Shown piece by piece: positions 1 to 5,897 of a stretch of DNA of 12,707 nucleotides (position 1 is the stretch's first letter; every line of letters begins with the position of its first letter). The position numbers were made by a program, and so were the translations under genes. The notes beneath the pieces are model-generated. The model was not told the DNA's origin. It worked only from the letters and a program-made list of their open reading frames with translations, and made no database searches. The DNA is from Phycisphaerales bacterium (lineage in GTDB: Bacteria; Planctomycetota; Phycisphaerae; Sedimentisphaerales; Anaerohalosphaeraceae), in assembly GCA_011048645.1 (NCBI GenBank), contig DSDR01000095.1, forward strand, positions 1 through 12,707. The letters run 5' to 3'.

Positions 1-101
1 CCCATTCGCTTATATAGGATGTACCGTCCAGCTCAGATTGTTCGTCAAGGCGGTGGAATTCTAAAAAGTTAAACATATTTTCAGAAAACGCCGATTTTTA
101 A

Positions 102-129
102 TTGACAGGAAGTGGTACGGAATGATACC
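102..129 (+). promoter_or_regulatory. Probable promoter of the mraZ-ftsI cluster
   Basis: A perfect -35 hexamer TTGACA (102-107) is followed after 16 nt by GATACC (124-129), a weak -10 with 3 of 6 consensus bases. Transcription would start near 136, about 33 nt before the chosen mraZ start. The spacer and -10 carry an imperfect direct repeat (GGAAGTGGTAC at 108-118, GGAATGATAC at 119-128) and a small inverted repeat GAATG-ATAC-CATTC (120-133). An operator here would suit MraZ, a known regulator of its own cluster. The -10 is poor, so the call is tentative. Confidence 0.4.
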
Positions 130-168
130 ATTCTCCCATAGATGTGTTGCCATGTGGGACTAAAATCC

Positions 169-648
169 ATGTTAATGTTAACAGGTGAATACGAGCATAC
201 GATCGATGATAAGAATCGCCTTTTCATCTCGAACAAGCTCCGCAGTCAAATTGATACGGAGCGATACGGCAGCAATTTTTACCTGGCGATGGGCCCCAAT
301 GGCATTTTGAGCTTGTATCCGGAAAAACAATTCGAGCAAATCGCCCTTGCCGGTGCCCCAGGGACGGGCGCCCCGGACGAATCGGTCACGTATGAGCGGT
401 TGAGTTTCGCTCTGGCCAGCAAGGTTGAGTTGGATCGGCAGGGGCGATTACTCATCAATGAAAAATTGCGAAAACGCGCCCGTTTGGGCACGAATCTGAC
501 GCTGGTGGGTGTGCGGGACCATATTGAGGTCTGGAATACAGAAGATTGGGAGCAGTATTTGTCTGACAATCTCAATCTTTACCAGACCCAGGTGACCTGC
601 GCCCGACAAGAACAAATCCTGCGTCAGACACGAAATATAGTTGAATAG
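169..648 (+). CDS. mraZ: Transcriptional regulator MraZ
   Basis: DNA-binding protein of the MraZ family, which forms a ring-shaped oligomer and controls the division/cell-wall (dcw) cluster it heads. From the chosen ATG the protein has 159 aa with the two expected AbrB-like halves: the first holds GEYEHTIDDKNRL (residues 6-18; the family usually has DDKGRL), the second LDRQGRLLI (88-96). The length is close to the normal 140-160 aa. The frame is open back to an ATG at 142, but family alignment places the start at LTGEYEH. ATG 169 has a weak GGGA 9 nt upstream, and ATG 175 is an equally reasonable start. It is the first gene of a co-directional run with rsmH and ftsI, the classical dcw order. 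The N for G change in the first loop is slightly unusual. Confidence 0.93.
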   Translation: MLMLTGEYEHTIDDKNRLFISNKLRSQIDTERYGSNFYLAMGPNGILSLYPEKQFEQIALAGAPGTGAPDESVTYERLSFALASKVELDRQGRLLINEKLRKRARLGTNLTLVGVRDHIEVWNTEDWEQYLSDNLNLYQTQVTCARQEQILRQTRNIVE

Positions 649-667
649 CCATTTAGGAGGGCTTGTT

Positions 668-889
668 ATGGTAAGCCACAATGACGCGATTGATATTGTT
701 GGGCGGGCACTGGCCGGCCGGCAGAAGACCGACGATCAGACGCTGGCTTCGGCGGAGATATTGGCCGAGCGGCTTGATCGGGTCAATCGGCTCGGCGGAG
801 TGTTCGAGCAGATTGCTTTTTCGCCTCAGATGGAGGCCTTGCTTGGGTTACGGCAGCCGGCCGGTGCGGCCGGGTACGCCGCCGTGTGA
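668..889 (+). CDS. Small protein of unknown function between mraZ and rsmH
   Basis: I do not recognise this 73-aa protein. The start is set by a near-perfect Shine-Dalgarno AGGAGG (655-660) 7 nt before ATG 668, stronger than those of its neighbours, so it is probably well translated. It lies 19 nt after mraZ, and its stop TGA overlaps the possible GTG start of rsmH. The sequence looks soluble. The N-terminal 50 residues are charged and likely helical (AIDIVGRALAGR, then LASAEILAERLDRVNRLGG), and the tail is Gly/Ala/Pro-rich. No signal peptide, membrane segment or cysteine motif is visible. It has amphipathic helix character, so a small adaptor or regulator is possible, but that is inference from position only. 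The coding call is well supported; the function is unknown. Confidence 0.8.
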   Translation: MVSHNDAIDIVGRALAGRQKTDDQTLASAEILAERLDRVNRLGGVFEQIAFSPQMEALLGLRQPAGAAGYAAV

Positions 890-891
890 CC

Positions 892-1824
892 ATGAGCGAC
901 GCTGCGGACACATCACACCCCAGGGACGGCTCGGATGTCCCGCAGCATATACCGGTTCTCGTTGAACCGTTGTTGGAACGGATTGACCTTCCCACGGATG
1001 GGATTATGGTCGATGCAACCGTCGGGCATGGAGGCCACAGCCGGTTGTTCGGCCGAATGTTAGGCCCTGAGGGTCGCTTGCTCGGACTGGACGTGGATCA
1101 AAACAGTATCCAAAGGGCCTGGCAGAATTTACGCGATCTTGCGTGCCGCGTGGAATTGATTCGGGACAATTTCGACCGAATCGCTGAGTTGCTGGCCGAA
1201 CGCGGCATTGACAAGGTCGATTTGATCATAGCGGATTTGGGCTTTTGTTCGGCCCAACTCGACGATGTACAGCGTGGTCTGAGTTTCCAGACCGCTATGC
1301 CGCTGGATATGCGGCTGGATGACCGGCTCGAGACCACCGCAGCGGATTTGGTGAATCGGTTGAGCCAGAAGGACCTGGCGGATCTGATTTATCGCTACGG
1401 TCAGGACCGGGCATCACGGAGGATTGCCCGGTTTATTGTCGAGCAGCGCAAACGCGCGAAACTGACCACGACGGCTGAACTGGCGGCGGTCGTGTGTCGC
1501 GCGTTGAAGGCTCCGTCGCGGGGGTATAAGATTCACCCGGCGACGCGCACCTTTCAGGCCCTGCGGATTGCGGTCAACGACGAGTTGAATCGCCTGCAAC
1601 GATTACTGGACGCAGCGCCGGGCCTGCTCAAAGGCGGCGGTCTGATTGCGGTGATCAGTTTTCACAGTCTTGAAGACGGGATAGTCAAACATGATTTTCG
1701 TCGGAAAAAAACAGAGGGGGTTTACGACGTGCTGACCAAAAAGCCGATTCAGCCGACGCGCGAAGAAATCGTCGCAAATCCCCGCAGTCGAAGCGCCAAA
1801 CTGCGAATTGCAAAACGGTTATAA
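892..1824 (+). CDS. rsmH: 16S rRNA (cytosine-1402 N4) methyltransferase RsmH
   Basis: S-adenosylmethionine-dependent enzyme (formerly MraW) that methylates N4 of C1402 in the 16S rRNA P site. The protein has 310 aa, the usual length. Family signatures are clear: HIPVLVEPLL (19-28), the SAM-binding DATVGHGGHS (41-50), LGLDVD (64-69), DMRLD (139-143), HPATRTFQALRIAVNDEL (215-232), ISFHSLEDGIVK (255-266) and the C-terminal RSRSAKLRIAKRL. Two normally strict spots differ: DLGVSS is DLGFCS (115-120), and the arginine usually found in HSLEDRIVK is glycine (263). ATG 892 lies 2 nt after the upstream stop. GTG 886, overlapping that stop, is an alternative adding two residues. Tight spacing implies translational coupling in the dcw operon. 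Confidence 0.95.
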   Translation: MSDAADTSHPRDGSDVPQHIPVLVEPLLERIDLPTDGIMVDATVGHGGHSRLFGRMLGPEGRLLGLDVDQNSIQRAWQNLRDLACRVELIRDNFDRIAELLAERGIDKVDLIIADLGFCSAQLDDVQRGLSFQTAMPLDMRLDDRLETTAADLVNRLSQKDLADLIYRYGQDRASRRIARFIVEQRKRAKLTTTAELAAVVCRALKAPSRGYKIHPATRTFQALRIAVNDELNRLQRLLDAAPGLLKGGGLIAVISFHSLEDGIVKHDFRRKKTEGVYDVLTKKPIQPTREEIVANPRSRSAKLRIAKRL

Positions 1825-1849
1825 AAATATGGAAAAGGGAGTTGTCCAA

Positions 1850-2704
1850 ATGACTGCTGACGCCAAGGTAGGGTTGCTGCTGGGGTTGGTTTTTATCGTC
1901 CTGATTGCCTTTTTAATCAACGGGCTGCCGTCATTTTTGCAATCGGCCTCGGCTGAGGATGTGGTCAAAACCACCTCAATTGTCGCACCGTCCGGCCCTG
2001 ATCTGGTCATTGATCATCGGGTTACGGAGACGGCTCAGCGTTTGGTCGGCGATGTTCCGCTGCGTCAAACCGAACCGCCGCAGGACGTGATTATTCTGGA
2101 CAGCGCCCCGCAGCAGGCGTCTGCTCCGGTTGCCGCTGGCGCAGCGCCTGAGCCGCACTCGCCGACGCCGTCGGTGATTGCCGAGCAGGTCAATCGGATT
2201 GCTCTGCCGCAGCCTTCGCGTTCGCAAAGCCCCGCCGTGCGTGAACATATTGTCCAGCGCGGCGAAAACCTGGCCGTCATTGCGCAACAATACTACGGCA
2301 CGGAAGACGGCAATCGACGAGCGGTGATTCAAAAACTGTACGAAGCCAATAAAGACGTGCTGACCTCGCCGGATCATGTCGTCGTCGGCAGCCGACTGGT
2401 GATCCCGCCGCTCAGCGAACAACAAGCCGCTGAACGTTCCCGGTCGTCCTCGGCCGAAAACCTGCTTCAGCGATTTTCGAATTTCTTTGAGCGATCAGAG
2501 GACGCACCGAGTCCCTCGCGACCGGCCGCTGCACCGCGAACCGTCGAGTATATTGTCCAGCCCGGCGATTCGCTCTGGAAGATTGCCGAAAAAACGCTCG
2601 GCGACGGGCATAAGTATAAAGAACTGATGGAACTAAACAAAGACCGTCTTAAAGGCCCTGATGACGTCAAGGCGGGAATGAAACTGATTATTCCGGCATC
2701 CTGA
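1850..2704 (+). CDS. Membrane-anchored protein with two LysM domains
   Basis: Predicted bitopic inner-membrane protein of 284 aa. It has a short N-terminal cytoplasmic tail and one membrane segment (about 7-30, LLLGLVFIVLIAFLINGLPS), so it should be a signal anchor. A Pro/Ala/Ser-rich periplasmic linker follows (about 40-130), then LysM 1 (132-186, HIVQRGENLAVIAQQYYG ... LVIPP) and LysM 2 (232-282, YIVQPGDSLWKIAEKTLG ... LIIP). LysM domains bind N-acetylglucosamine in peptidoglycan, so the protein probably tethers the membrane to the wall or recruits a wall enzyme; no catalytic domain is present. ATG 1850 is chosen because AGGGAG (1836-1841) sits 8 nt upstream. An ATG at 1829 is in frame but has a poorer site. 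It lies between rsmH and the FtsL-like gene, which suggests a role in septal wall synthesis. Confidence 0.88.
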   Translation: MTADAKVGLLLGLVFIVLIAFLINGLPSFLQSASAEDVVKTTSIVAPSGPDLVIDHRVTETAQRLVGDVPLRQTEPPQDVIILDSAPQQASAPVAAGAAPEPHSPTPSVIAEQVNRIALPQPSRSQSPAVREHIVQRGENLAVIAQQYYGTEDGNRRAVIQKLYEANKDVLTSPDHVVVGSRLVIPPLSEQQAAERSRSSSAENLLQRFSNFFERSEDAPSPSRPAAAPRTVEYIVQPGDSLWKIAEKTLGDGHKYKELMELNKDRLKGPDDVKAGMKLIIPAS

Positions 2705-2723
2705 CTTTTTTGAGTCCTTGTCG

Positions 2724-2948
2724 ATGTCGCGCGGGCGATTTATCTATTGTGTTTTTTTTGTAACGGCGATGTTGGTCTTTACCGTTCATTTGCGGACCAG
2801 CTCGGTACGTTTGTTCAATCAGTATCGCTCGGCGATTGTGGAACAAAATCAGAGTACCCAGCAGCTTCGGCAAAAGCAGCTTCATTTTGAAAGTTTAATC
2901 AGCCCGGCCGGTCTGACGCCGCCGACGGAATCGACGCCGCAGGACTAA
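2724..2948 (+). CDS. ftsL: FtsL-like cell division protein
   Basis: A small bitopic protein of 74 aa in the place where ftsL normally stands, between rsmH and ftsI. It has a short basic N-terminus (MSRGR), one membrane segment (about 6-24, FIYCVFFVTAMLVFTVHL) and a periplasmic helix rich in Gln/Glu/Leu with heptad spacing (about 30-60, VRLFNQYRSAIVEQNQSTQQ). This matches the FtsL/DivIC architecture; FtsL pairs with FtsB through the coiled coil and helps activate FtsWI. The sequence itself is too divergent to identify FtsL without context. ATG 2724 has no good Shine-Dalgarno; a TTG at 2718 is also in frame. The stop lies 4 nt before ftsI. The call rests on position and topology. Confidence 0.7.
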   Translation: MSRGRFIYCVFFVTAMLVFTVHLRTSSVRLFNQYRSAIVEQNQSTQQLRQKQLHFESLISPAGLTPPTESTPQD

Positions 2949-2952
2949 TCTT

Positions 2953-4704
2953 ATGAAACGCCAATGCACTACGATTATCGCAGGATTTGTATTGGTCTGC
3001 GTTATTTTCGGTCTTTTGATTTGGCGTCTGTTCGATCTGCAGTACGTCAAGGCCGCCGCGTTTGAACAATCCAGCCGACGTCAGCAAAACGCCGTCATTC
3101 CCGAACGCGCCCAGCGCGGTTTTATCGTTGATTCGCGCGGTCGTCTGCTGGCGGCCAGTAATATCAGTTATACCGTATTTGCCGAGCCGCGACGCTTTGA
3201 AGACGCTGAAATGATTAAGGTCGCCGCCTTCACGCTGCATGATCTGCTTGAGGTTCCCGGCCATGAAATTTGTCGGTTGATCGACAGCGCCTCCAACCCC
3301 GGATACGCCCCCATCTTGTCGGATGTGGATACCCTGACGCGCGACGCCGTCGTCAACGCCCGCCTTCCCGGCATCGGTATCGAATCGCGGTGGAAACGCT
3401 ACTGGCCGGCCGGCAGACTGACCGGCCATATCATCGGCTTTATCGGGACCGAGCAGACCGGCCTGGCAGGGCTTGAATTGCAGTACGACGCCCTGCTGCG
3501 CGGCTCGGAGGGCAAAAGCGTCTTTGTAGTTGACGCCCTTCGCCGACCGATCGCCGCGGCGCCGGCTGACCGGGTGGAAAGCATCGACGGCCAAAGCCTG
3601 ATATTGACGCTTGATGCAAGCATTCAGGAATTCGTACGTTCGGCGCTGCTCAGCAAAATGCGTGAGTATGAAGCCGAGGCTGCCGTCGGCGTCGTGATGA
3701 ATCCCTATACCGGGGCGATTCTGGCGATGGTCTCGCTGCCGGATTTTGATCCGGACAACTTCGCCCGCACCGATCCGGAATATATGAAAAACCGCGTTCT
3801 GACGGATGTGTATGAGCCGGGCAGTATCTTCAAGCCCGTCGTCGCCGCGATTGCCCTGGACAGCGGAAGCATCGGATTCAACGAGAAATTCGACTGTGAA
3901 AACGGCTATTTCGCGCGCTATCGCATCGGGGAGTTCGGCAACAAACGCTACGGCCTGATGAGCGTGCGTGAGATTCAAATCCACTCAAGCAATGTGGGCA
4001 TGGCCAAAATCGGCCTGCAAATGGGGCAAAAAACCCTGTACGACGGTCTGCGGATATTCGGGTTTGGCCGGCGCACCGGCGTGGATCTGCCGGGCGAAGA
4101 GCCGGGCATACTCCATCCGCTCAATCGCTGGAGCGGCTGGAGTGTGACGCGCATTCCCTTTGGGCATGAGGTGTCGGTTACGGCGATTCAGATGGCGCGG
4201 GCCTACTGTATTCTGGCCAACGGCGGCAGCCTGGTTCGTCCGCACATGGTTCGGGCGGTGGTGGACCGCAGCGGAAAGATCATCGAATTGCGGCAGCCCA
4301 GCGCCGGGGCCGGCTATATTCTCAAACCCGAAGTGGCCCGGTGGATGGTGCAAAACGCCCTGACCGGCGTGGTCAATGAGGGTACCGGCGAACAGGCGGC
4401 GCTTAAGAACTGTCAGGTTTGGGGCAAAACCGGCACCGCCAATATCGCCCTGCCCGGCGGCGGATACGACACACGAAATTACGTCTCGTCATTCGTCGGC
4501 GGCGCCCCGGCCGACAAGCCGGCGGTGGTGGTGCTGGTTTCGATCATTCGTCCCAACCGGGCGCTGGGCAAGGGCTACAGCGGCGGCCGCGTGGCCGCAC
4601 CGGTGGCAAAGGAGATTCTCGAAAAGACACTGCCCTATCTGGGCGTCCTGGAACGCCCAAAACCGCAATCTCCGAATACAACCCCCTTGCAGACACGCCG
4701 ATAA
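2953..4704 (+). CDS. ftsI: Peptidoglycan transpeptidase, FtsI/PBP2-type class B penicillin-binding protein
   Basis: Class B penicillin-binding protein of 583 aa, expected to cross-link septal peptidoglycan in the periplasm together with an FtsW glycosyltransferase. It has an N-terminal membrane anchor (about 7-29), then the dimerisation/pedestal domain with RGFIVDSRGRLLA (55-67) and GHIIGFIG (158-165). The transpeptidase domain has all three active-site motifs: SIFK (Ser291 nucleophile, Lys294), SSN (345-347) and KTG (492-494). The C-terminus is a short Pro/Arg tail without a PASTA domain. AGGA (2941-2944), overlapping the ftsL stop, serves ATG 2953. The next genes usually expected (murE, murF, mraY) are absent; the cluster ends here. 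Assignment to the division type rather than the elongation type rests on its dcw position next to rsmH and ftsL. Confidence 0.93.
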   Translation: MKRQCTTIIAGFVLVCVIFGLLIWRLFDLQYVKAAAFEQSSRRQQNAVIPERAQRGFIVDSRGRLLAASNISYTVFAEPRRFEDAEMIKVAAFTLHDLLEVPGHEICRLIDSASNPGYAPILSDVDTLTRDAVVNARLPGIGIESRWKRYWPAGRLTGHIIGFIGTEQTGLAGLELQYDALLRGSEGKSVFVVDALRRPIAAAPADRVESIDGQSLILTLDASIQEFVRSALLSKMREYEAEAAVGVVMNPYTGAILAMVSLPDFDPDNFARTDPEYMKNRVLTDVYEPGSIFKPVVAAIALDSGSIGFNEKFDCENGYFARYRIGEFGNKRYGLMSVREIQIHSSNVGMAKIGLQMGQKTLYDGLRIFGFGRRTGVDLPGEEPGILHPLNRWSGWSVTRIPFGHEVSVTAIQMARAYCILANGGSLVRPHMVRAVVDRSGKIIELRQPSAGAGYILKPEVARWMVQNALTGVVNEGTGEQAALKNCQVWGKTGTANIALPGGGYDTRNYVSSFVGGAPADKPAVVVLVSIIRPNRALGKGYSGGRVAAPVAKEILEKTLPYLGVLERPKPQSPNTTPLQTRR

Positions 4705-4781
4705 CAAAAGATGGCCGCAGGCATCACCGGCGATTGAGCATCACCGACAGACGGGTAACGATTTATTTTTGGCGGAAGGTC

Positions 4782-4809
4782 TTGCATTTTCTGAATGAAC
4801 CGCTATAAT
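4782..4809 (+). promoter_or_regulatory. Sigma-70-type promoter of rpmH
   Basis: A perfect TATAAT (4804-4809) is preceded at 16 nt by TTGCAT (4782-4787; 3 of 6 consensus bases). It lies in the 187-nt gap between ftsI and rpmH, so rpmH probably has its own transcript with a leader of about 75 nt starting near 4816. The ideal -10 fits a highly expressed ribosomal-protein gene. Confidence 0.6.
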
Positions 4810-4837
4810 TTTGCCTCGCTTTCTAAAATGCGACAAT

Positions 4838-4858
4838 CGGGGTCTCGAAACAGCCCCG
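4838..4858 (+). promoter_or_regulatory. Hairpin in the rpmH leader
   Basis: The inverted repeat CGGGG (4838-4842) and CCCCG (4854-4858), with an 11-nt loop, lies between the predicted rpmH promoter and its ribosome-binding site AGGAG (4881-4885). No U-run follows, so it is not an obvious terminator. It could stabilise the mRNA or bind a regulator; the function is inference. Confidence 0.35.
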
Positions 4859-4891
4859 CACAAACAGCAATGATAAGAACAGGAGATACCC

Positions 4892-5035
4892 GTGAAAAAT
4901 CATCGGAAAAGTTTGGTCAAGCGTGCCCGCAAGAGCGGTTTTCGTGCTCGTCAGCGGACGTCGAAGGGCCGCGCCGTCAATAATCGCAAGCGCCGCAGCG
5001 GCCGCGTCGTCAACGTCAAACCCAGCTTTACGTAA
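4892..5035 (+). CDS. rpmH: 50S ribosomal protein bL34
   Basis: A 47-aa, extremely basic protein of the large ribosomal subunit. The start is GTG 4892 with AGGAG (4881-4885) 6 nt upstream. The core KRARKSGFRARQRTSKGR (10-27) followed by an Arg/Lys-rich segment (NRKRRSGR, 31-38) aligns with the bL34 core, usually KRxRxHGFRxRMxTxxGRxVLxxRRxKGR. The N-terminal (R)T(Y/F)QPS box is replaced by NHRKS, histidine of HGF is serine, and a 9-residue tail (VVNVKPSFT) extends past the usual end, so it is a divergent member. It has its own promoter downstream of ftsI, not the common neighbours rnpA and dnaA. It converges with the minus-strand zinc-ribbon gene, with 24 nt between the stops. Its small size makes it easy for gene finders to miss. 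Confidence 0.88.
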   Translation: MKNHRKSLVKRARKSGFRARQRTSKGRAVNNRKRRSGRVVNVKPSFT

Positions 5036-5059
5036 TCGACAAGGCTGCCTTCTTCCCGT

Positions 5060-5257
5060 TTACCATTCGTAGCCGCAATAATTGCAGTAATATCGCGGCG
5101 CAGGATTGGGTTGCGCGCCGGTACGGATGACCGCCCGTTTGACCTGCACCCGACGCAGCAGCGGCTCATCCATCGCCGCTGGATTATAGACAATCTCGGC
5201 AATATCCGTCGAGCCGCACTTGGGACAGCGCAAACCGGACTGATCTTCATCTTTCAT
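5060..5257 (-). CDS. Small zinc-ribbon protein of unknown function
   Basis: A 65-aa protein with two CxxC knuckles, CPKCG (Cys11, Cys14) near the N-terminus and CNYCG (Cys58, Cys61) at the C-terminus, the layout of a single zinc ribbon. Between them is a charged segment (about 30-50) rich in Arg and Val. Small ribbons of this type bind nucleic acid, partner proteins or just zinc; nothing here says which. ATG 5257 is taken from the weak GCAGGT upstream and from the protein beginning just before the first knuckle. The same frame is open far upstream but there overlaps the nitroreductase antiphase, so the longer version is rejected. The gene starts 16 nt after the nitroreductase stop and is probably cotranscribed with it. 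Confidence 0.75.
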   Translation of the reverse strand: MKDEDQSGLRCPKCGSTDIAEIVYNPAAMDEPLLRRVQVKRAVIRTGAQPNPAPRYYCNYCGYEW

Positions 5258-5273
5258 CAATAACCTGCTTCTA

Positions 5274-5813
5274 TTATTTGTCAGCGCCGTATTGGTTGAA
5301 CCAGGCGCGTTGTTCGAAGGGCATCTTGGCCGGCTGTTTGTATGCTTCGGACGGAATACCGACCGGCAGCAGGACGCGGATGCGCTTGCCGGCGGGCAGG
5401 TTGAGCCGTTGGCCGATGGCCTCGGCCCGGCCGTCCACGCGGAGCCAGCCGTCCACCCATACGCTGGCGTACCCCAGCGCGGTGATGGCCAGCAGCATAT
5501 TTTCCACCGCCGCGGCACAATCTTCAACCTGGAAGGACATCTCCTGATAAACCGCTTTTGGCTGTTCATCGACGATGCAGGCGATAAAGGCCTGAGCCTG
5601 TTGGAAGGCCTTGTTTTTCTCGTGCATCCCGGCAATGGTCTGCACCAGATCCGCATCATCAACGATGATAAACCGCGTCGTCTGAACATTGCACCCGGAC
5701 GGCGCATCCAAACCGGCCTGTACGATCTGCCGCAAATGGTCGCGCGGGACGGGCTTGTTCTCAAACCCGCCGCGATACGAATGACGTTTCTTAATCGCTT
5801 CAAATAAATCCAT
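5274..5813 (-). CDS. Nitroreductase-family flavoprotein
   Basis: A 179-aa cytoplasmic protein of the nitroreductase superfamily (FMN-dependent, NAD(P)H-using, usually homodimeric; natural substrate unknown). Visible family features are the N-terminal phosphate-binding RHSYRGG (10-16), APSGCNVQ (37-44), the dimer-helix region ENMLLAITALGYASVWVDG (104-122) and the C-terminal LLPVGIPSE (148-156). ATG 5813 is preferred over an in-frame ATG at 5834 because GGAG lies 7 nt before it and the family normally begins with a MDxFEAIxxRxSxR-like sequence. The length suits the shorter members. It sits between murA and the zinc-ribbon gene on the same strand, separated from murA by 84 nt holding a heptad repeat. 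Functional links to murA are not evident. Confidence 0.87.
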   Translation of the reverse strand: MDLFEAIKKRHSYRGGFENKPVPRDHLRQIVQAGLDAPSGCNVQTTRFIIVDDADLVQTIAGMHEKNKAFQQAQAFIACIVDEQPKAVYQEMSFQVEDCAAAVENMLLAITALGYASVWVDGWLRVDGRAEAIGQRLNLPAGKRIRVLLPVGIPSEAYKQPAKMPFEQRAWFNQYGADK

Positions 5814-5837
5814 TACGCTTCTCCAATTGAACAACAG

Positions 5838-5895
5838 CAGCTTCCAGCCGCCAGCCGCCAGTTGCCATTTGCCGGAAGCCGCCAGCCGGAAGCTG
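5838..5895. repeat. Degenerate GC-rich heptad array with terminal inverted repeat
   Basis: Eight consecutive 7-nt units (5838-5893) read cagcttc, cagccgc, cagccgc, cagttgc, catttgc, cggaagc, cgccagc, cggaagc. All begin with c and all but the first end in gc. The ends form a perfect 8-bp inverted repeat, CAGCTTCC (5838-5845) and GGAAGCTG (5888-5895). It fills the gap between the murA stop and the nitroreductase start on the - strand. The folded RNA could attenuate or process the transcript; this is inference. Confidence 0.65.
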
Positions 5896-5897
5896 AT

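Noticed and set aside
2899..3984. 361-codon open frame antisense to ftsI
   Set aside because: The + strand frame encodes a full FtsI with all active-site motifs; the antisense product has a biased His/Gln/Arg/Ala composition and no domain. It is a by-product of GC-rich codon usage.
4721..4746. 9-nt direct repeat GCATCACCG, twice with a 17-nt period, upstream of the rpmH promoter
   Set aside because: Only two copies, in GC-rich DNA just after ftsI. It could be an operator but chance is a sufficient explanation.
4705..4891. Origin of replication next to rpmH
   Set aside because: rpmH often lies near dnaA/oriC, but no DnaA box (TTATCCACA-like) or AT-rich unwinding region is visible and dnaA is not in the window.
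5036..5059. Possible bidirectional terminator between the converging rpmH and zinc-ribbon genes (AAGG-CTG-CCTT)
   Set aside because: The stem is only 4 bp with a 3-nt loop and there is no proper U-run on either strand.
5258..5803. Longer upstream version of the zinc-ribbon gene in the same frame
   Set aside because: The extension would lie in a shifted frame over the nitroreductase gene and has an Arg/Ser/Pro-rich shadow composition. The real start is ATG 5257.
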